Under the pieces are notes generated by a model, which was given only the letters and a program-made list of their open reading frames with translations, was not told the origin of the DNA and ran no database searches. 63,966 bases of DNA from Chitinophagales bacterium (GTDB taxonomy: Bacteria > Bacteroidota > Bacteroidia > Chitinophagales > Chitinophagaceae), in NCBI GenBank assembly GCA_026931905.1, contig JAIXLB010000025.1:1-63966 (forward strand), in the 5' to 3' direction. Of the stretch, positions 37,855 through 46,743 are shown one piece after another. A program made the translations under genes and the position numbers. Every line of letters starts with the position of its first letter. Position 1 is the first letter of the stretch.

Positions 37855-38478
37855 ATGGAAGAATTACATCAAATAGAAGAGTTTAAAACTTCGCCAGCAT
37901 TGGTTGAAAAGCTTTATTTACATAGCATTCAAAAGAATTATAAAGAAGGTGATATAATCTTAAACGAAAATGCACACATACGCTCTATACCTATTGTTAC
38001 CAACGGAATAATAAAAGTTATTCGTACCGATGATGATGAAAAAGAAATTTTGCTGTATTACATTAAAGCAGGCGAAAGTTGTATTATGTCTTTCTTAGGA
38101 GGCTTGCACAATGAAACAAGTAAAGTAAGAGCAGAAGTTGAAGAAGATGCTGAAATACTTTTTTTACCTATGGATAAGGTTTCGTTATTTATCAAAGAAT
38201 ATCCTCAGTGGTTAGATTATATTTTTCGTTTGTACCACAAACGTTTTGAAGAATTGTTAGAAGTAATTAATGCTATTGCATTTAAAAAAGTTGATGAAAG
38301 ACTATTAGACTTGCTTAACAAAATTGCAGCACTAACCAACTCTTCAACTATTTCAATAACACACGAACAATTAGCCAATAAATTAGGAACTGCTCGTGTA
38401 GTTGTATCAAGGCTTTTAAAACAATTAGAAGAAAACGGAACCGTGCAGTTAGGAAGAAATAAAATTACCTTGTTGTAA
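37855..38478 (+). CDS. Crp/Fnr-family transcriptional regulator
   Basis: 207 residues. Cyclic-nucleotide-binding-like fold (about 15-130; EGDIILNENAHIRSIPIV, GESCIMSFLGG) and a C-terminal HTH_Crp (about 145-207) with THEQLANKLGTARVVVSRLLKQLEENG. There is no N-terminal Cys cluster, so not a classical Fe-S Fnr; the single Cys in the sensor domain (GESCIM) might sense redox. Bacteroidota members of this class often respond to oxygen or redox. A small CTGC-TTTA-GCAG palindrome lies at 37822-37833. Confidence 0.9.
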   Translation: MEELHQIEEFKTSPALVEKLYLHSIQKNYKEGDIILNENAHIRSIPIVTNGIIKVIRTDDDEKEILLYYIKAGESCIMSFLGGLHNETSKVRAEVEEDAEILFLPMDKVSLFIKEYPQWLDYIFRLYHKRFEELLEVINAIAFKKVDERLLDLLNKIAALTNSSTISITHEQLANKLGTARVVVSRLLKQLEENGTVQLGRNKITLL

Positions 38479-38520
38479 TAATTAATAATAGAAAGTATGT
38501 TGAACTCAGGGTGTTGGCAA

Positions 38521-38868
38521 TCAATTTTCTTTCAAAACATCAATCAATACTTGTGCATTGTTGTACTCTGTTTCTTTTGCTGCAAATAATAAAGTAATGG
38601 TTTTATTTTCTTTTTCTAAGGCTTTTATTTGATGAACTAATTCAAGATTATTTTTTAATTCCTTTTGGTATTTTTCCTTAAACTCTTTCCATTTTACAGC
38701 ATCATGATTAAACCATTTTCTTAGTTCTGTAGAAGGTGCAATTTCTTTTACCCAAACATCTATTTTGGCTTCTTGTTTTGCAATTCCTCTGGGCCAAAGC
38801 CTATCTATTAAAATTCTGTACCCATCTTTTTTTTCGGGTGGTTCATAAATTCTTTTTATGTATATCAT
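38521..38868 (-). CDS. DUF488 family protein (YeaO-like)
   Basis: 115 residues. Typical YeaO opening IYIKRIYEPPEKKDGYRILIDRLWPRG, then WVKEIAPSTELRKWF and a Tyr/Lys-rich FKEKYQKEL. Function unknown; some members are associated with stress or metal resistance loci. Last gene of the minus-strand aconitase operon, 20 bases after the AhpD-like gene. Confidence 0.9.
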   Translation of the reverse strand: MIYIKRIYEPPEKKDGYRILIDRLWPRGIAKQEAKIDVWVKEIAPSTELRKWFNHDAVKWKEFKEKYQKELKNNLELVHQIKALEKENKTITLLFAAKETEYNNAQVLIDVLKEN

Positions 38869-38888
38869 ACCCTTTGTTTATACCTTTT

Positions 38889-39332
38889 TTATGGTTTATA
38901 AATTTCGTGAGATGCTATTGCCATTCTGTTCCAAGAATTAATGGTTATGATAAGCATAATAATTTGTGCTGTCATTTTTTCGCCAAATAATTCTACTACT
39001 TTATTATAAGTTGCATCTGTAATGCCTTTCTCAGAAATTTTTGTTACCTCTTCTGTTATTTGCAATAAGGCTCTTTCTTCTTCATTAAATAAATGAGATT
39101 CTTGCCAAACACCCATTGCAAAAATTCTTCTTGGTAATTCGCCCATTTTTACTGCATCTTCTGTGTGCATATCTAAACAATAAGCACAACCATTAATTTG
39201 AGATGCTCTTATTTTTATTAGTTCTTTATATAAAGGTTGTAAGGGACAAGTTTTTCCATAAGCTTCTAAAGCTAACATTGCTTGTAATGAAGCAGGGTCA
39301 ACAGTTTTAATTGATTTTCTGTTGTGTTGCAT
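38889..39332 (-). CDS. AhpD-like carboxymuconolactone decarboxylase-family protein
   Basis: 147 residues. Contains the AhpD-type redox motif CAYCLDMHTEDA (CxxC plus His near 54-62) in an all-helical fold, and the C-terminal SWNRMAIASH segment. Such proteins act as alkyl hydroperoxidases or reduce peroxiredoxin partners. In an operon with aconitase, an oxidant-sensitive Fe-S enzyme, and DUF488. Confidence 0.88.
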   Translation of the reverse strand: MQHNRKSIKTVDPASLQAMLALEAYGKTCPLQPLYKELIKIRASQINGCAYCLDMHTEDAVKMGELPRRIFAMGVWQESHLFNEEERALLQITEEVTKISEKGITDATYNKVVELFGEKMTAQIIMLIITINSWNRMAIASHEIYKP

Positions 39333-39343
39333 AATGTATGTTT

Positions 39344-42118
39344 TTAGTTTTTCTTCAAATAATCTCTTAACACATACTGTAATATTCCTTGATTTTTATA
39401 GTATTCTATTTCTATTGCAGAATCTAATCTTGCTTCTACTTTAAAATTAATTTCTTTACCAGAAGGATGTACAGCTTTTACATCTAACATTTTATGAGGT
39501 ATTAAATTATCTGCTAAACCATGAATGGCAAAGGTTTCTGTTCCATCTAATCCAAGCGATTGAGCATTTTCTCCATTGGTAAAAACCAAAGGAGCAACAC
39601 CCATGCCTACTAAATTACTTCTATGTATGCGTTCAAAACTTTCTGCAATAACTGCTTTAATACCTAATAAAAATGTGCCTTTTGCAGCCCAGTCTCTTGA
39701 CGAACCTGAACCATATTCTTTTCCTGCTAAAACAATTAATGGTGTCTTATCTTTTTGATACTGCATGGCTGTATCGTACACAGTTTTTATTTCATTGGTT
39801 GGAAAATAACGGCTATAACCTCCTTCTTTATCTGCAATTTTATTTTTGATACGAACATTTGCAAAAGTGCCTCTCATCATTACTTCATGATTACCTCTAC
39901 GAGAGCCATAAGAGTTAAAATCTTTTTTCTCAATACCATTTTGTTTTAAATAAATACCTGCAGCAGAATCTTCTTTAAAAGAACCAGCAGGAGAAATATG
40001 GTCTGTTGTTACAGAGTCGCCTAAATACAATAACACTCTTGCATTTTCAATATCTGTTACAGGCTCTGGTGTTGGTTGTAAATTTTCAAAAAATGGTGCT
40101 TCTTTTATGTAAGTAGAGTTTTTATTCCACTCAAAATTTTGGTCTAAGTTTACTATTAAATTTTGCCAGTCTGTACTGCCATCAAAAATTACATCATACA
40201 CTTCTTTAAAATCATCTTGCTTCATACACTCATTAATGGTGTTTTGAATTTCATCTCTTGAGGGCCAAATATCTTTTAAATAAACTGGCTGACCGTTAGG
40301 GTCAAAATCAATGGGGTCGTGTATTAAATCAATATCAACTCTTCCAACAAGAGCATAAGCAACCACCAACATAGGCGACATTAAAAAATTCATTTTTACT
40401 TGTGGATGTACTCTTGCCTCAAAATTTCTATTTCCAGAAAGAACAGAAGCAACCACCAATTCTCCTTTATCTACTGCAGTTGCAATAGCTGGTGGCAAAG
40501 GTCCTGAATTTCCTATACATGAAGTACAACCATAACCCACAGTATGAAAACGCAAAGCCTCTAAATCAGTAGATAAACCTGAACGTTCTAAATATTTTGT
40601 AACCACTTTGGAACCTGGTGCTAAAGAGGTTTTTACCCATGATTTTGTACGCAAACCTTTTTCTACTGCATTTCTTGCTAATAAGCCTGCACCAACCATT
40701 ACAGCAGGGTTTGATGTATTGGTACAGCTTGTAATAGCAGCTATAACAATACTTCCATCGCTTAGAACAAATTCTTTGTTTTTTTGTTTGATGCGAACAG
40801 AATTAAGTATGCTGTCTGCAATTACTTCATCTCTTGTTTCGCCACTAATTGGTACTTGTCCAAAAGTAAATTCAGTGCCAGAGCCTCCTTCCATTAACCA
40901 TGCAGATTCTTTTCTTTGTGTGTGTGGTTGATATTCTCTGTTGTGTTCGTTCTTTAAAATTTCGCAAAATTTATTTCCTAACTCTTTTACAAAAATTTTG
41001 TCTTGAGGGCGTTTAGGTCCTGATACAGTTGGCTCTAAGGTTGATAAATCTAACTCTACAACAGATGAATATTTTATTGCTTCTTTACCTGTACGCCACA
41101 ATAAATTTTCTTTACAATAAGTTTCTACAATTTTTATTTGCTCATCGTTTCTATTGGTTTCTTTCATGTACTCCAACGTTCTTTCATCAATAGGAAAATA
41201 AGTAACAGTACATCCAAACTCTGGCGACATATTGCCTATTGTTGCTCTATCTGTAACAGTTAGGTTGTTTAATCCATCGCCAAAAACTTCTACAAATTTT
41301 CCTACTACGCCCTTATCTCTCAACAATCTTGTAATAGAAAGAACCATATCTGTTGCTGTACATTGATTAGGAATTTTTCCTGTAAGTTTTAACCCTACTA
41401 CTTCAGGACAAGTAAAGAAAATGGGTTGCCCCAACATAGCTGCTTCTGCTTCTATACCTCCAACACCCCAAGCAATTACACCAATACCATTTACCATAGG
41501 TGTATGAGAATCTGTACCAACCAAAGTATCAGGAAACAACCAACCCTCTTTTGCCTGAACGGCTTTAGATAAATACTCTAAATTTACTTGATGACAAATT
41601 CCCATACCTGGCGGCACTACAGTAAAATTATTTAATCCTTTTTGTGCCCATTTTAAAAGTTCATAACGTTCTTGATTGCGTTCAAATTCTAATTCAACAT
41701 TTTTATCGTAAGAATAATCTGTACCAAAATAATCTACTTGAACAGAGTGATCAATAACTAAATCAACAGGAATGGCGGGATTTATTTTTTGTCCTTCTTT
41801 ACCATGTCGTACAAACTCTGCACGAAGCGAAGCCATATCAACTACAGCAGGAACACCTGTAAAATCTTGCATTAAAATTCTTGCAGGTTTAAAAGGAATA
41901 TCTTTATCAATGAGCTGAGGAGTCCATTTTAAAAGGGTTTCAACGTGTTCGTCAGTAATACTAAAACCATCGTAATTTCTTAACACATTTTCTAAAAGAA
42001 TACGAATACTGAAAGGAAGATGTTCAATATTTTCTGATAAATTTTTTAAAGAACTGTAGTGATATTTTTTTCCCTCTACAGAAATTTCACTTTTTGATTT
42101 TGCTTTTTCGTAACTCAT
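39344..42118 (-). CDS. acnA: Aconitate hydratase A
   Basis: Isomerises citrate to isocitrate in the TCA cycle with a [4Fe-4S] cluster. 924 residues, slightly above the usual ~890. The cluster Cys are in SCTNTSNP and GYGCTSCIGNSGPLP; the early motif VGTDSHTPMVNGIGVIAWGVGGIEAE is present in two parts, and GKEYGSGSSRDWAAKG marks the swivelling domain. 12 bases separate it from the AhpD-like gene and 16 from the upstream PEP-mutase-like gene. Confidence 0.97.
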   Translation of the reverse strand: MSYEKAKSKSEISVEGKKYHYSSLKNLSENIEHLPFSIRILLENVLRNYDGFSITDEHVETLLKWTPQLIDKDIPFKPARILMQDFTGVPAVVDMASLRAEFVRHGKEGQKINPAIPVDLVIDHSVQVDYFGTDYSYDKNVELEFERNQERYELLKWAQKGLNNFTVVPPGMGICHQVNLEYLSKAVQAKEGWLFPDTLVGTDSHTPMVNGIGVIAWGVGGIEAEAAMLGQPIFFTCPEVVGLKLTGKIPNQCTATDMVLSITRLLRDKGVVGKFVEVFGDGLNNLTVTDRATIGNMSPEFGCTVTYFPIDERTLEYMKETNRNDEQIKIVETYCKENLLWRTGKEAIKYSSVVELDLSTLEPTVSGPKRPQDKIFVKELGNKFCEILKNEHNREYQPHTQRKESAWLMEGGSGTEFTFGQVPISGETRDEVIADSILNSVRIKQKNKEFVLSDGSIVIAAITSCTNTSNPAVMVGAGLLARNAVEKGLRTKSWVKTSLAPGSKVVTKYLERSGLSTDLEALRFHTVGYGCTSCIGNSGPLPPAIATAVDKGELVVASVLSGNRNFEARVHPQVKMNFLMSPMLVVAYALVGRVDIDLIHDPIDFDPNGQPVYLKDIWPSRDEIQNTINECMKQDDFKEVYDVIFDGSTDWQNLIVNLDQNFEWNKNSTYIKEAPFFENLQPTPEPVTDIENARVLLYLGDSVTTDHISPAGSFKEDSAAGIYLKQNGIEKKDFNSYGSRRGNHEVMMRGTFANVRIKNKIADKEGGYSRYFPTNEIKTVYDTAMQYQKDKTPLIVLAGKEYGSGSSRDWAAKGTFLLGIKAVIAESFERIHRSNLVGMGVAPLVFTNGENAQSLGLDGTETFAIHGLADNLIPHKMLDVKAVHPSGKEINFKVEARLDSAIEIEYYKNQGILQYVLRDYLKKN

Positions 42119-42134
42119 AAATTTTATATACGGT

Positions 42135-42971
42135 TTAATGATGTATTAATGATTTTAAATAGTTGGATGTAATTTCATTTTCTGTAATTAATGATAAGCC
42201 ATTGTATTCCTTTAATTCTGTAGCTAAAGATTTCATAGCTTTAATAGCATATTTTAATAATCCAGGACCAAGGCTAACCCTTGCTACACCTAATTTATCT
42301 AAAATTGTAAAATCGGGAATACCTGGTAATGCTAAAATATTTATAGGCATTTTTAATCCATTTACTAACGCTTCTATATCTTCTACATTTCTTAAAGCAA
42401 TAGGAAAAAAACAATTTGCACCAGCTTCTTTATATGCTAAGCCTCTTTTCATTAACTCGCTAAGCTTTACTTCTGATGTAGAAAATAAATTGTTGTACAA
42501 CAACACATCTGTTCTTGCATTAATAAACAAAGAAACATTCATTTCTTTGGCAACTCTTTTTATTAGCTTAATTCTATTGCATTGAATTTCTATAGAATTT
42601 AAGGTGTGATTGCTATGGTTAGAGTCTTCAATATTTATTCCTACAATTCCTGTTGCAATAATTTGTTTAATGTTTTTTTCAAGTTGTATTTCATCGTTGG
42701 CATAACAACTTTCAATATCTGCAGTTACAGGAAGGCTTGTACTGTTTACAATATTTTTTAACGTAGATAAAACATTTTCAAAAGGAATATTTTCTCCATC
42801 ATCAAACCCATTGCTATAAGCAATAGATGCACTTGCTGTAGCAATAGCTTTATAGTCTAAGCTTTCTAAAAGTTTTACGCCTAAAACATCCCAAATATTT
42901 GGTAAAATAAAAAGTTTACCAGTATGATGTAGTTGATAAAACTGTTCTGCTTTTTTTTGTTGTGCAGCCAT
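42135..42971 (-). CDS. Isocitrate lyase/PEP mutase family protein
   Basis: About 278 residues from ATG 42971; an in-frame TTG at 42983 is a less likely start. TIM-barrel of the ICL/PEP-mutase superfamily: ATASASIAYSNGFDDGE, the metal site PVTADIESCY, GINIEDSNH, and LFINARTDVLL. The typical isocitrate lyase KKCGH motif is missing, so it is more likely an oxaloacetate or C-C lyase/hydrolase-type member. First gene of the operon with aconitase, which suggests a link to C4/C6 acid metabolism. Confidence 0.82.
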   Translation of the reverse strand: MAAQQKKAEQFYQLHHTGKLFILPNIWDVLGVKLLESLDYKAIATASASIAYSNGFDDGENIPFENVLSTLKNIVNSTSLPVTADIESCYANDEIQLEKNIKQIIATGIVGINIEDSNHSNHTLNSIEIQCNRIKLIKRVAKEMNVSLFINARTDVLLYNNLFSTSEVKLSELMKRGLAYKEAGANCFFPIALRNVEDIEALVNGLKMPINILALPGIPDFTILDKLGVARVSLGPGLLKYAIKAMKSLATELKEYNGLSLITENEITSNYLKSLIHH

Positions 42972-43074
42972 ATAAGTAAGCAAAGCTCATTTACGAATGT
43001 TATAAAAACAATCTTTTAAGGTGGGGCGTTTTTCAGCCCATAAATGTACTAAACTTAATCAAGAAAGCAAAAAA

Positions 43075-43485
43075 CTAAGCATCAAAATCTCCTGCAGCTT
43101 CAGGTTGATAAACGATTGCTTCTATTTTTATTTTTGTAAGTCCAGAAGGAACAACCCATTCAATTTCATCGCCAGCTTTGTAACCTATTAATGCTGTGGC
43201 TATTGGTGAAAGAATAGAAATTTTATTCTCTTTTAAATTCGCTTTATCGGGATAAACCAATTGAAATTGTACAATTTTATTTGTATTTAAAAAGCATAGC
43301 TTTATGATAGAGTTCATGGTAACAACATCTGCAGGGATATCTTGAGGTTCTACAATTTGAGCAGCATTTAATTCGCCCAATAATTTTTCAGCTTCCGATT
43401 CTTTTATAGCTCTTGTCATTCTTGCAAGTTTAATGCTATCGTGAATTCTGGTATAATCTAACTTACTTAAAATAATTTTACTCAT
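43075..43485 (-). CDS. Rnk/GreA-like transcription elongation factor
   Basis: 136 residues. A short N-terminal helical part (about 1-45) and a C-terminal GreA/FKBP-like domain (SIIKLCFLNTNKIVQFQLVYP, ISILSPIATALIGYKAGDEIEWVVP). The long coiled coil of GreA that enters RNA polymerase is much reduced, as in Rnk, which binds polymerase and opposes Gre factors. Single gene; function inferred from the family. Confidence 0.85.
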   Translation of the reverse strand: MSKIILSKLDYTRIHDSIKLARMTRAIKESEAEKLLGELNAAQIVEPQDIPADVVTMNSIIKLCFLNTNKIVQFQLVYPDKANLKENKISILSPIATALIGYKAGDEIEWVVPSGLTKIKIEAIVYQPEAAGDFDA

Positions 43486-43540
43486 AAAAATCTATATTTT
43501 CAATTTTGTATCAGCTAAAGGTAATAATATAATTTATACA

Positions 43541-43578
43541 ATCAAACCCTAAGGCAATAAAAGTCTTTTGGGTTTGAT
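43541..43578 (-). terminator. Hairpin after the beta-helix protein gene
   Basis: ATCAAACCC (43541-43549) and GGGTTTGAT (43570-43578) are perfect complements with a 20-base loop. It lies 22 bases beyond the stop of the minus-strand gene ending at 43600. No strong T-run follows on that strand. Confidence 0.55.
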
Positions 43579-43599
43579 GCTACTACTTTTTAGGTTTTT

Positions 43600-45387
43600 T
43601 TAATATTTTATTATGGGTATTGTTTTTATAAATCCTTCGCCAATAATTTTTACATAATTTACGCCATTGCTTAAAATTGCATTTGGCGTTATCAGCATTT
43701 TATTATTTCCTTTAATTGCATTTTGTACAAACTGTGTAATTAATCTTCCATCTACTGTATAAAATTGTATAGTAATGGGTTGTTCTTTTAAACTTATAAA
43801 CTCTGTCCAAAGAGGATTGTTGTTTGATGAAAGTATTGATGGATATATTTTTACATCTTCTAAAGTTTTTATACCCAAAGGTTTTATTACTAATGTTTGT
43901 GAATAATAAAAACTACCATCTTTATCTACCGATTTTAAACGATAGTAAATAGGCATATTAAAGTTCAAATCTTTATCATCAACATAATTATATAATGCAG
44001 GATTTCCTTTTGCTACTACACGACCAATGAAAGAAAATGTTTTACCATCATAACTTCGTTCTACATTAAAATATTCGGTGTTTAATTCTTCTGCTGTTTG
44101 CCAATTCAAATAAATTACATCATTGTTTTTATATGCTTTGAAAGAAGAAAATTTTACAGGAAGAACAAAATTTGAAAAAATTACCAAGCCTAAACTTGCA
44201 TTATCAACCCTATGAAAAATTCTTGCTTCTACAGTGTCTTCTATGTTGGTATTCCAATAATTGCCTTGTGCATAAATGGTATCAATAGTGTTGTTGTATA
44301 AATCAATCCAGGGAGTACTTGTGTTGTTATTATACATAAAAACATTTTTACCATCATCGGTTGTATCTACATTTTCTAAATTACCAATATTGGGTTGGGC
44401 TCTGTTTTGTATAGTAATACCCCATAAATTTCCCCTAATTAAATTTCCTGTTACGATTGCATTTTGATGACTTGTTGCAGAGCCTCCACTAAATGCAATT
44501 CCACTTCCTCCCAGTGCAGGATTATTTTGAATATTGTTGCTGTCTATTATATTATAGTTAATGAGAGCGTAAATATTAGAACCGCCGTTTGTAGTTATAC
44601 CATAACGATTGTTTTTAATAATATTTCCTGTAATAATTGTATTGGCTGTGCCTATGGGTAAAAAGCCTATTCCTCCAGATTGTATTGCAGCAGGAACACC
44701 TATAATTTCGTTGTTTATAATTCTTAATGTGTCGTTGCCCGTTGCTCCCATGTTTATTTGAGGAACATTTACATTCATAGAACCATTACCAAAAAACAAA
44801 CTATTATAAATTTGGGGTGCATTGGAAATATTGGCACCTCCTTGTATGGCTGCTCTTCTATTGTTTAAAAATTTGGTATGAGTAATAATTGGATTGGCTC
44901 TGAACAAAGCAAGTGCCCCATTTCCAAAAGTTGTAGAAGTGCCAACATTGTTGTATTGAAATGTACAGCTATCTATAATAATATTACAATCTGCAATTCG
45001 CAAAGAAACTGCATATTCAAAAGTTAGTTTTTTTAATCTGGTAGCATTACTGCTATCTATACGCATTCCATTAAAACCCGTTTCTGTATTAATTGCAGTA
45101 AAAGTTACATTGTTGGGAGGGTTTATAAGCAACACACCATTTACATCTAAATAGGTAAGAGGTGCATATTTTACAACAGCATTAGTTGTTATACTCAAAG
45201 TATCGTTGGTTACAATAAATACGGTATCGCTTACCAAATATTCTGTACCGTTAAAAGTTACAATTCCTCCAGAATGTGCTACAAGGCTGTCCAAATTCCA
45301 TTTTACACCAGTACCAGGCGAAACAAAGTTTGCAAACGAAATATTTGCTACAAAAAGTAATGCAAGTGTGTAAATAAGTTTTTTCAT
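43600..45387 (-). CDS. Secreted right-handed beta-helix protein with T9SS-like C-terminal domain
   Basis: 595 residues with a signal peptide (ending ISFAN). Residues about 60-390 are a parallel beta-helix of NNxI/GNxI rungs (for example IIDSNNIQNNP, IVTGNLIRGN, IITGNIIKNN). Then a fibronectin-like module LPVKFSSFKAYKNN...IYLNWQTAEELNTEYFNVERS (quoted in part), very common in Bacteroidota surface proteins, and a C-terminal sorting-type domain starting VKIYPS and ending VKIIGEGFIKTIPIIKY. Probably exported by type IX secretion; sugar binding or pectin-lyase-like activity is possible but unproven. Confidence 0.8.
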   Translation of the reverse strand: MKKLIYTLALLFVANISFANFVSPGTGVKWNLDSLVAHSGGIVTFNGTEYLVSDTVFIVTNDTLSITTNAVVKYAPLTYLDVNGVLLINPPNNVTFTAINTETGFNGMRIDSSNATRLKKLTFEYAVSLRIADCNIIIDSCTFQYNNVGTSTTFGNGALALFRANPIITHTKFLNNRRAAIQGGANISNAPQIYNSLFFGNGSMNVNVPQINMGATGNDTLRIINNEIIGVPAAIQSGGIGFLPIGTANTIITGNIIKNNRYGITTNGGSNIYALINYNIIDSNNIQNNPALGGSGIAFSGGSATSHQNAIVTGNLIRGNLWGITIQNRAQPNIGNLENVDTTDDGKNVFMYNNNTSTPWIDLYNNTIDTIYAQGNYWNTNIEDTVEARIFHRVDNASLGLVIFSNFVLPVKFSSFKAYKNNDVIYLNWQTAEELNTEYFNVERSYDGKTFSFIGRVVAKGNPALYNYVDDKDLNFNMPIYYRLKSVDKDGSFYYSQTLVIKPLGIKTLEDVKIYPSILSSNNNPLWTEFISLKEQPITIQFYTVDGRLITQFVQNAIKGNNKMLITPNAILSNGVNYVKIIGEGFIKTIPIIKY

Positions 45388-45591
45388 GTCTTTTACAATT
45401 AATTCAGGGGTAAAAGTAATAATATTTTATAAGTAAAATTGAAACAGCTCGTTTAAAGCATACTATCATCAAAAAAACCTACAACATCATTGTATTTTCC
45501 TTTATTAGTTTCTTATGTAACAAAAGTAGCTGTACAAGAAAAATATTTAAAGCAGATTTGCAATTCATTAAAAAAATTAAAAACTAAAGCC

Positions 45592-46026
45592 ATGTCAAAA
45601 ACACATTTTTACGAAGTTGATGTACAATGGAAAGAAGGAAGAGTGGGAAATTTATCTTCTCCTGTTTTAAACAATACCATTGAATGTGCAACACCTCCAG
45701 AATTTGCAAATGGCGTACCAGGCATTTGGTCGCCAGAACATTTGTATGCAGCTTCTATTAACAGTTGTTATATGGCAACTTTTTTAGCTATTGCAGAAAA
45801 TTTTAAAGTAGAAATAGAAAATTTTAATTGCAAAACCATAATAAAATTAGAGCTGGTAGATGGTAAATTTTTAATTACAGAAGCAGAACTTTTACCTATA
45901 GTAAAATTAAAAAACACAGAAGCAGATAAAGAAAAAACCACAAAGGTTTTAGAAAAATCAAAAGCAAATTGTTTGGTAACCAATTCTTTGAAAACAAACA
46001 TTACTTTAACACCAATAATTGAATAA
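45592..46026 (+). CDS. OsmC/Ohr-family peroxide-reducing protein
   Basis: 144 residues from ATG 45592; a longer frame from TTG 45490 overlaps the promoter region and is rejected. OsmC fold with the two redox cysteines: Cys59 in SINSCYMATF and Cys126 in SKANCLVTN. Reduces organic hydroperoxides, and in several species persulfides. First gene of an eight-gene redox/sulfur run, 47 bases before the peroxiredoxin. Confidence 0.88.
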   Translation: MSKTHFYEVDVQWKEGRVGNLSSPVLNNTIECATPPEFANGVPGIWSPEHLYAASINSCYMATFLAIAENFKVEIENFNCKTIIKLELVDGKFLITEAELLPIVKLKNTEADKEKTTKVLEKSKANCLVTNSLKTNITLTPIIE

Positions 46027-46073
46027 TAAAAACAGGATTATTAATCTTTGAACCAATAAAAAATATAAACAAA

Positions 46074-46730
46074 ATGGAATTGCAAGAAACAAAAAACACA
46101 ATGCCAAGAATTGGCGACATGGCACCAGATTTTGAAGCTGTAACTACAACCGGAAATTTAAAATTTTCTGAGTATAATAAGGGAAGTTGGGTTATTCTTT
46201 TTTCTCACCCAGCAGACTTTACACCAGTTTGCACAACAGAAATGAGTGGGTTTGCAACAGAGAAAAATTTTTTTGATAAACACAATACCAAACTTATTGG
46301 TTTAAGTATAGACAGTATTCATGCACACATTGCATGGGTAAATGCAGTTGATGAAAAAACAGGTGTGTTGTTTAATTTTCCTATTGTAGCAGATTTGGAT
46401 ATGAAAGTTGCAAAACTGTATGGTATGCTTCAACCAGGCGAAAGCGAAACAGCAGCAGTTCGTGCTGTTTTTATTATTGACCCAGCAGGAAAAATTCGTT
46501 TAATCATGTATTATCCTTTAAATATTGGAAGAAATATGGAAGAAATTAAACGCACATTAATTGCCCTTCAAACATCAGATGAACATAAAGTTGCTATGCC
46601 ATTAAACTGGCAACCTGGCGATAAAGTAATTGTTCCAGCACCCAAAACATTAGATGGTTTAGCAGAAAGAAAATCTGATAAAAGTTTAGAACAAACAGAT
46701 TGGTATTTGGCAAAAAAATCATTAAACTAA
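46074..46730 (+). CDS. 1-Cys peroxiredoxin (Prx6 type)
   Basis: 218 residues. Peroxidatic Cys53 in HPADFTPVCTTE; no other Cys, so it needs an external thiol such as the thioredoxin encoded at 49564 or a low-molecular thiol. The long C-terminal part (about 160-218; NWQPGDKVIVPAPKT) is diagnostic of the Prx6/AhpC-1Cys group. Acts on hydrogen, alkyl and possibly persulfide peroxides in the cytosol. 13 bases before the MBL gene. Confidence 0.93.
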   Translation: MELQETKNTMPRIGDMAPDFEAVTTTGNLKFSEYNKGSWVILFSHPADFTPVCTTEMSGFATEKNFFDKHNTKLIGLSIDSIHAHIAWVNAVDEKTGVLFNFPIVADLDMKVAKLYGMLQPGESETAAVRAVFIIDPAGKIRLIMYYPLNIGRNMEEIKRTLIALQTSDEHKVAMPLNWQPGDKVIVPAPKTLDGLAERKSDKSLEQTDWYLAKKSLN

Positions 46731-46743
46731 TTTTTTAAGAGCT

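Noticed and set aside
45490..45591. 34-residue N-terminal extension of the OsmC gene from a TTG
   Set aside because: The extension has no family similarity, lies in the probable promoter region, and the ATG at 45592 gives the normal OsmC beginning.
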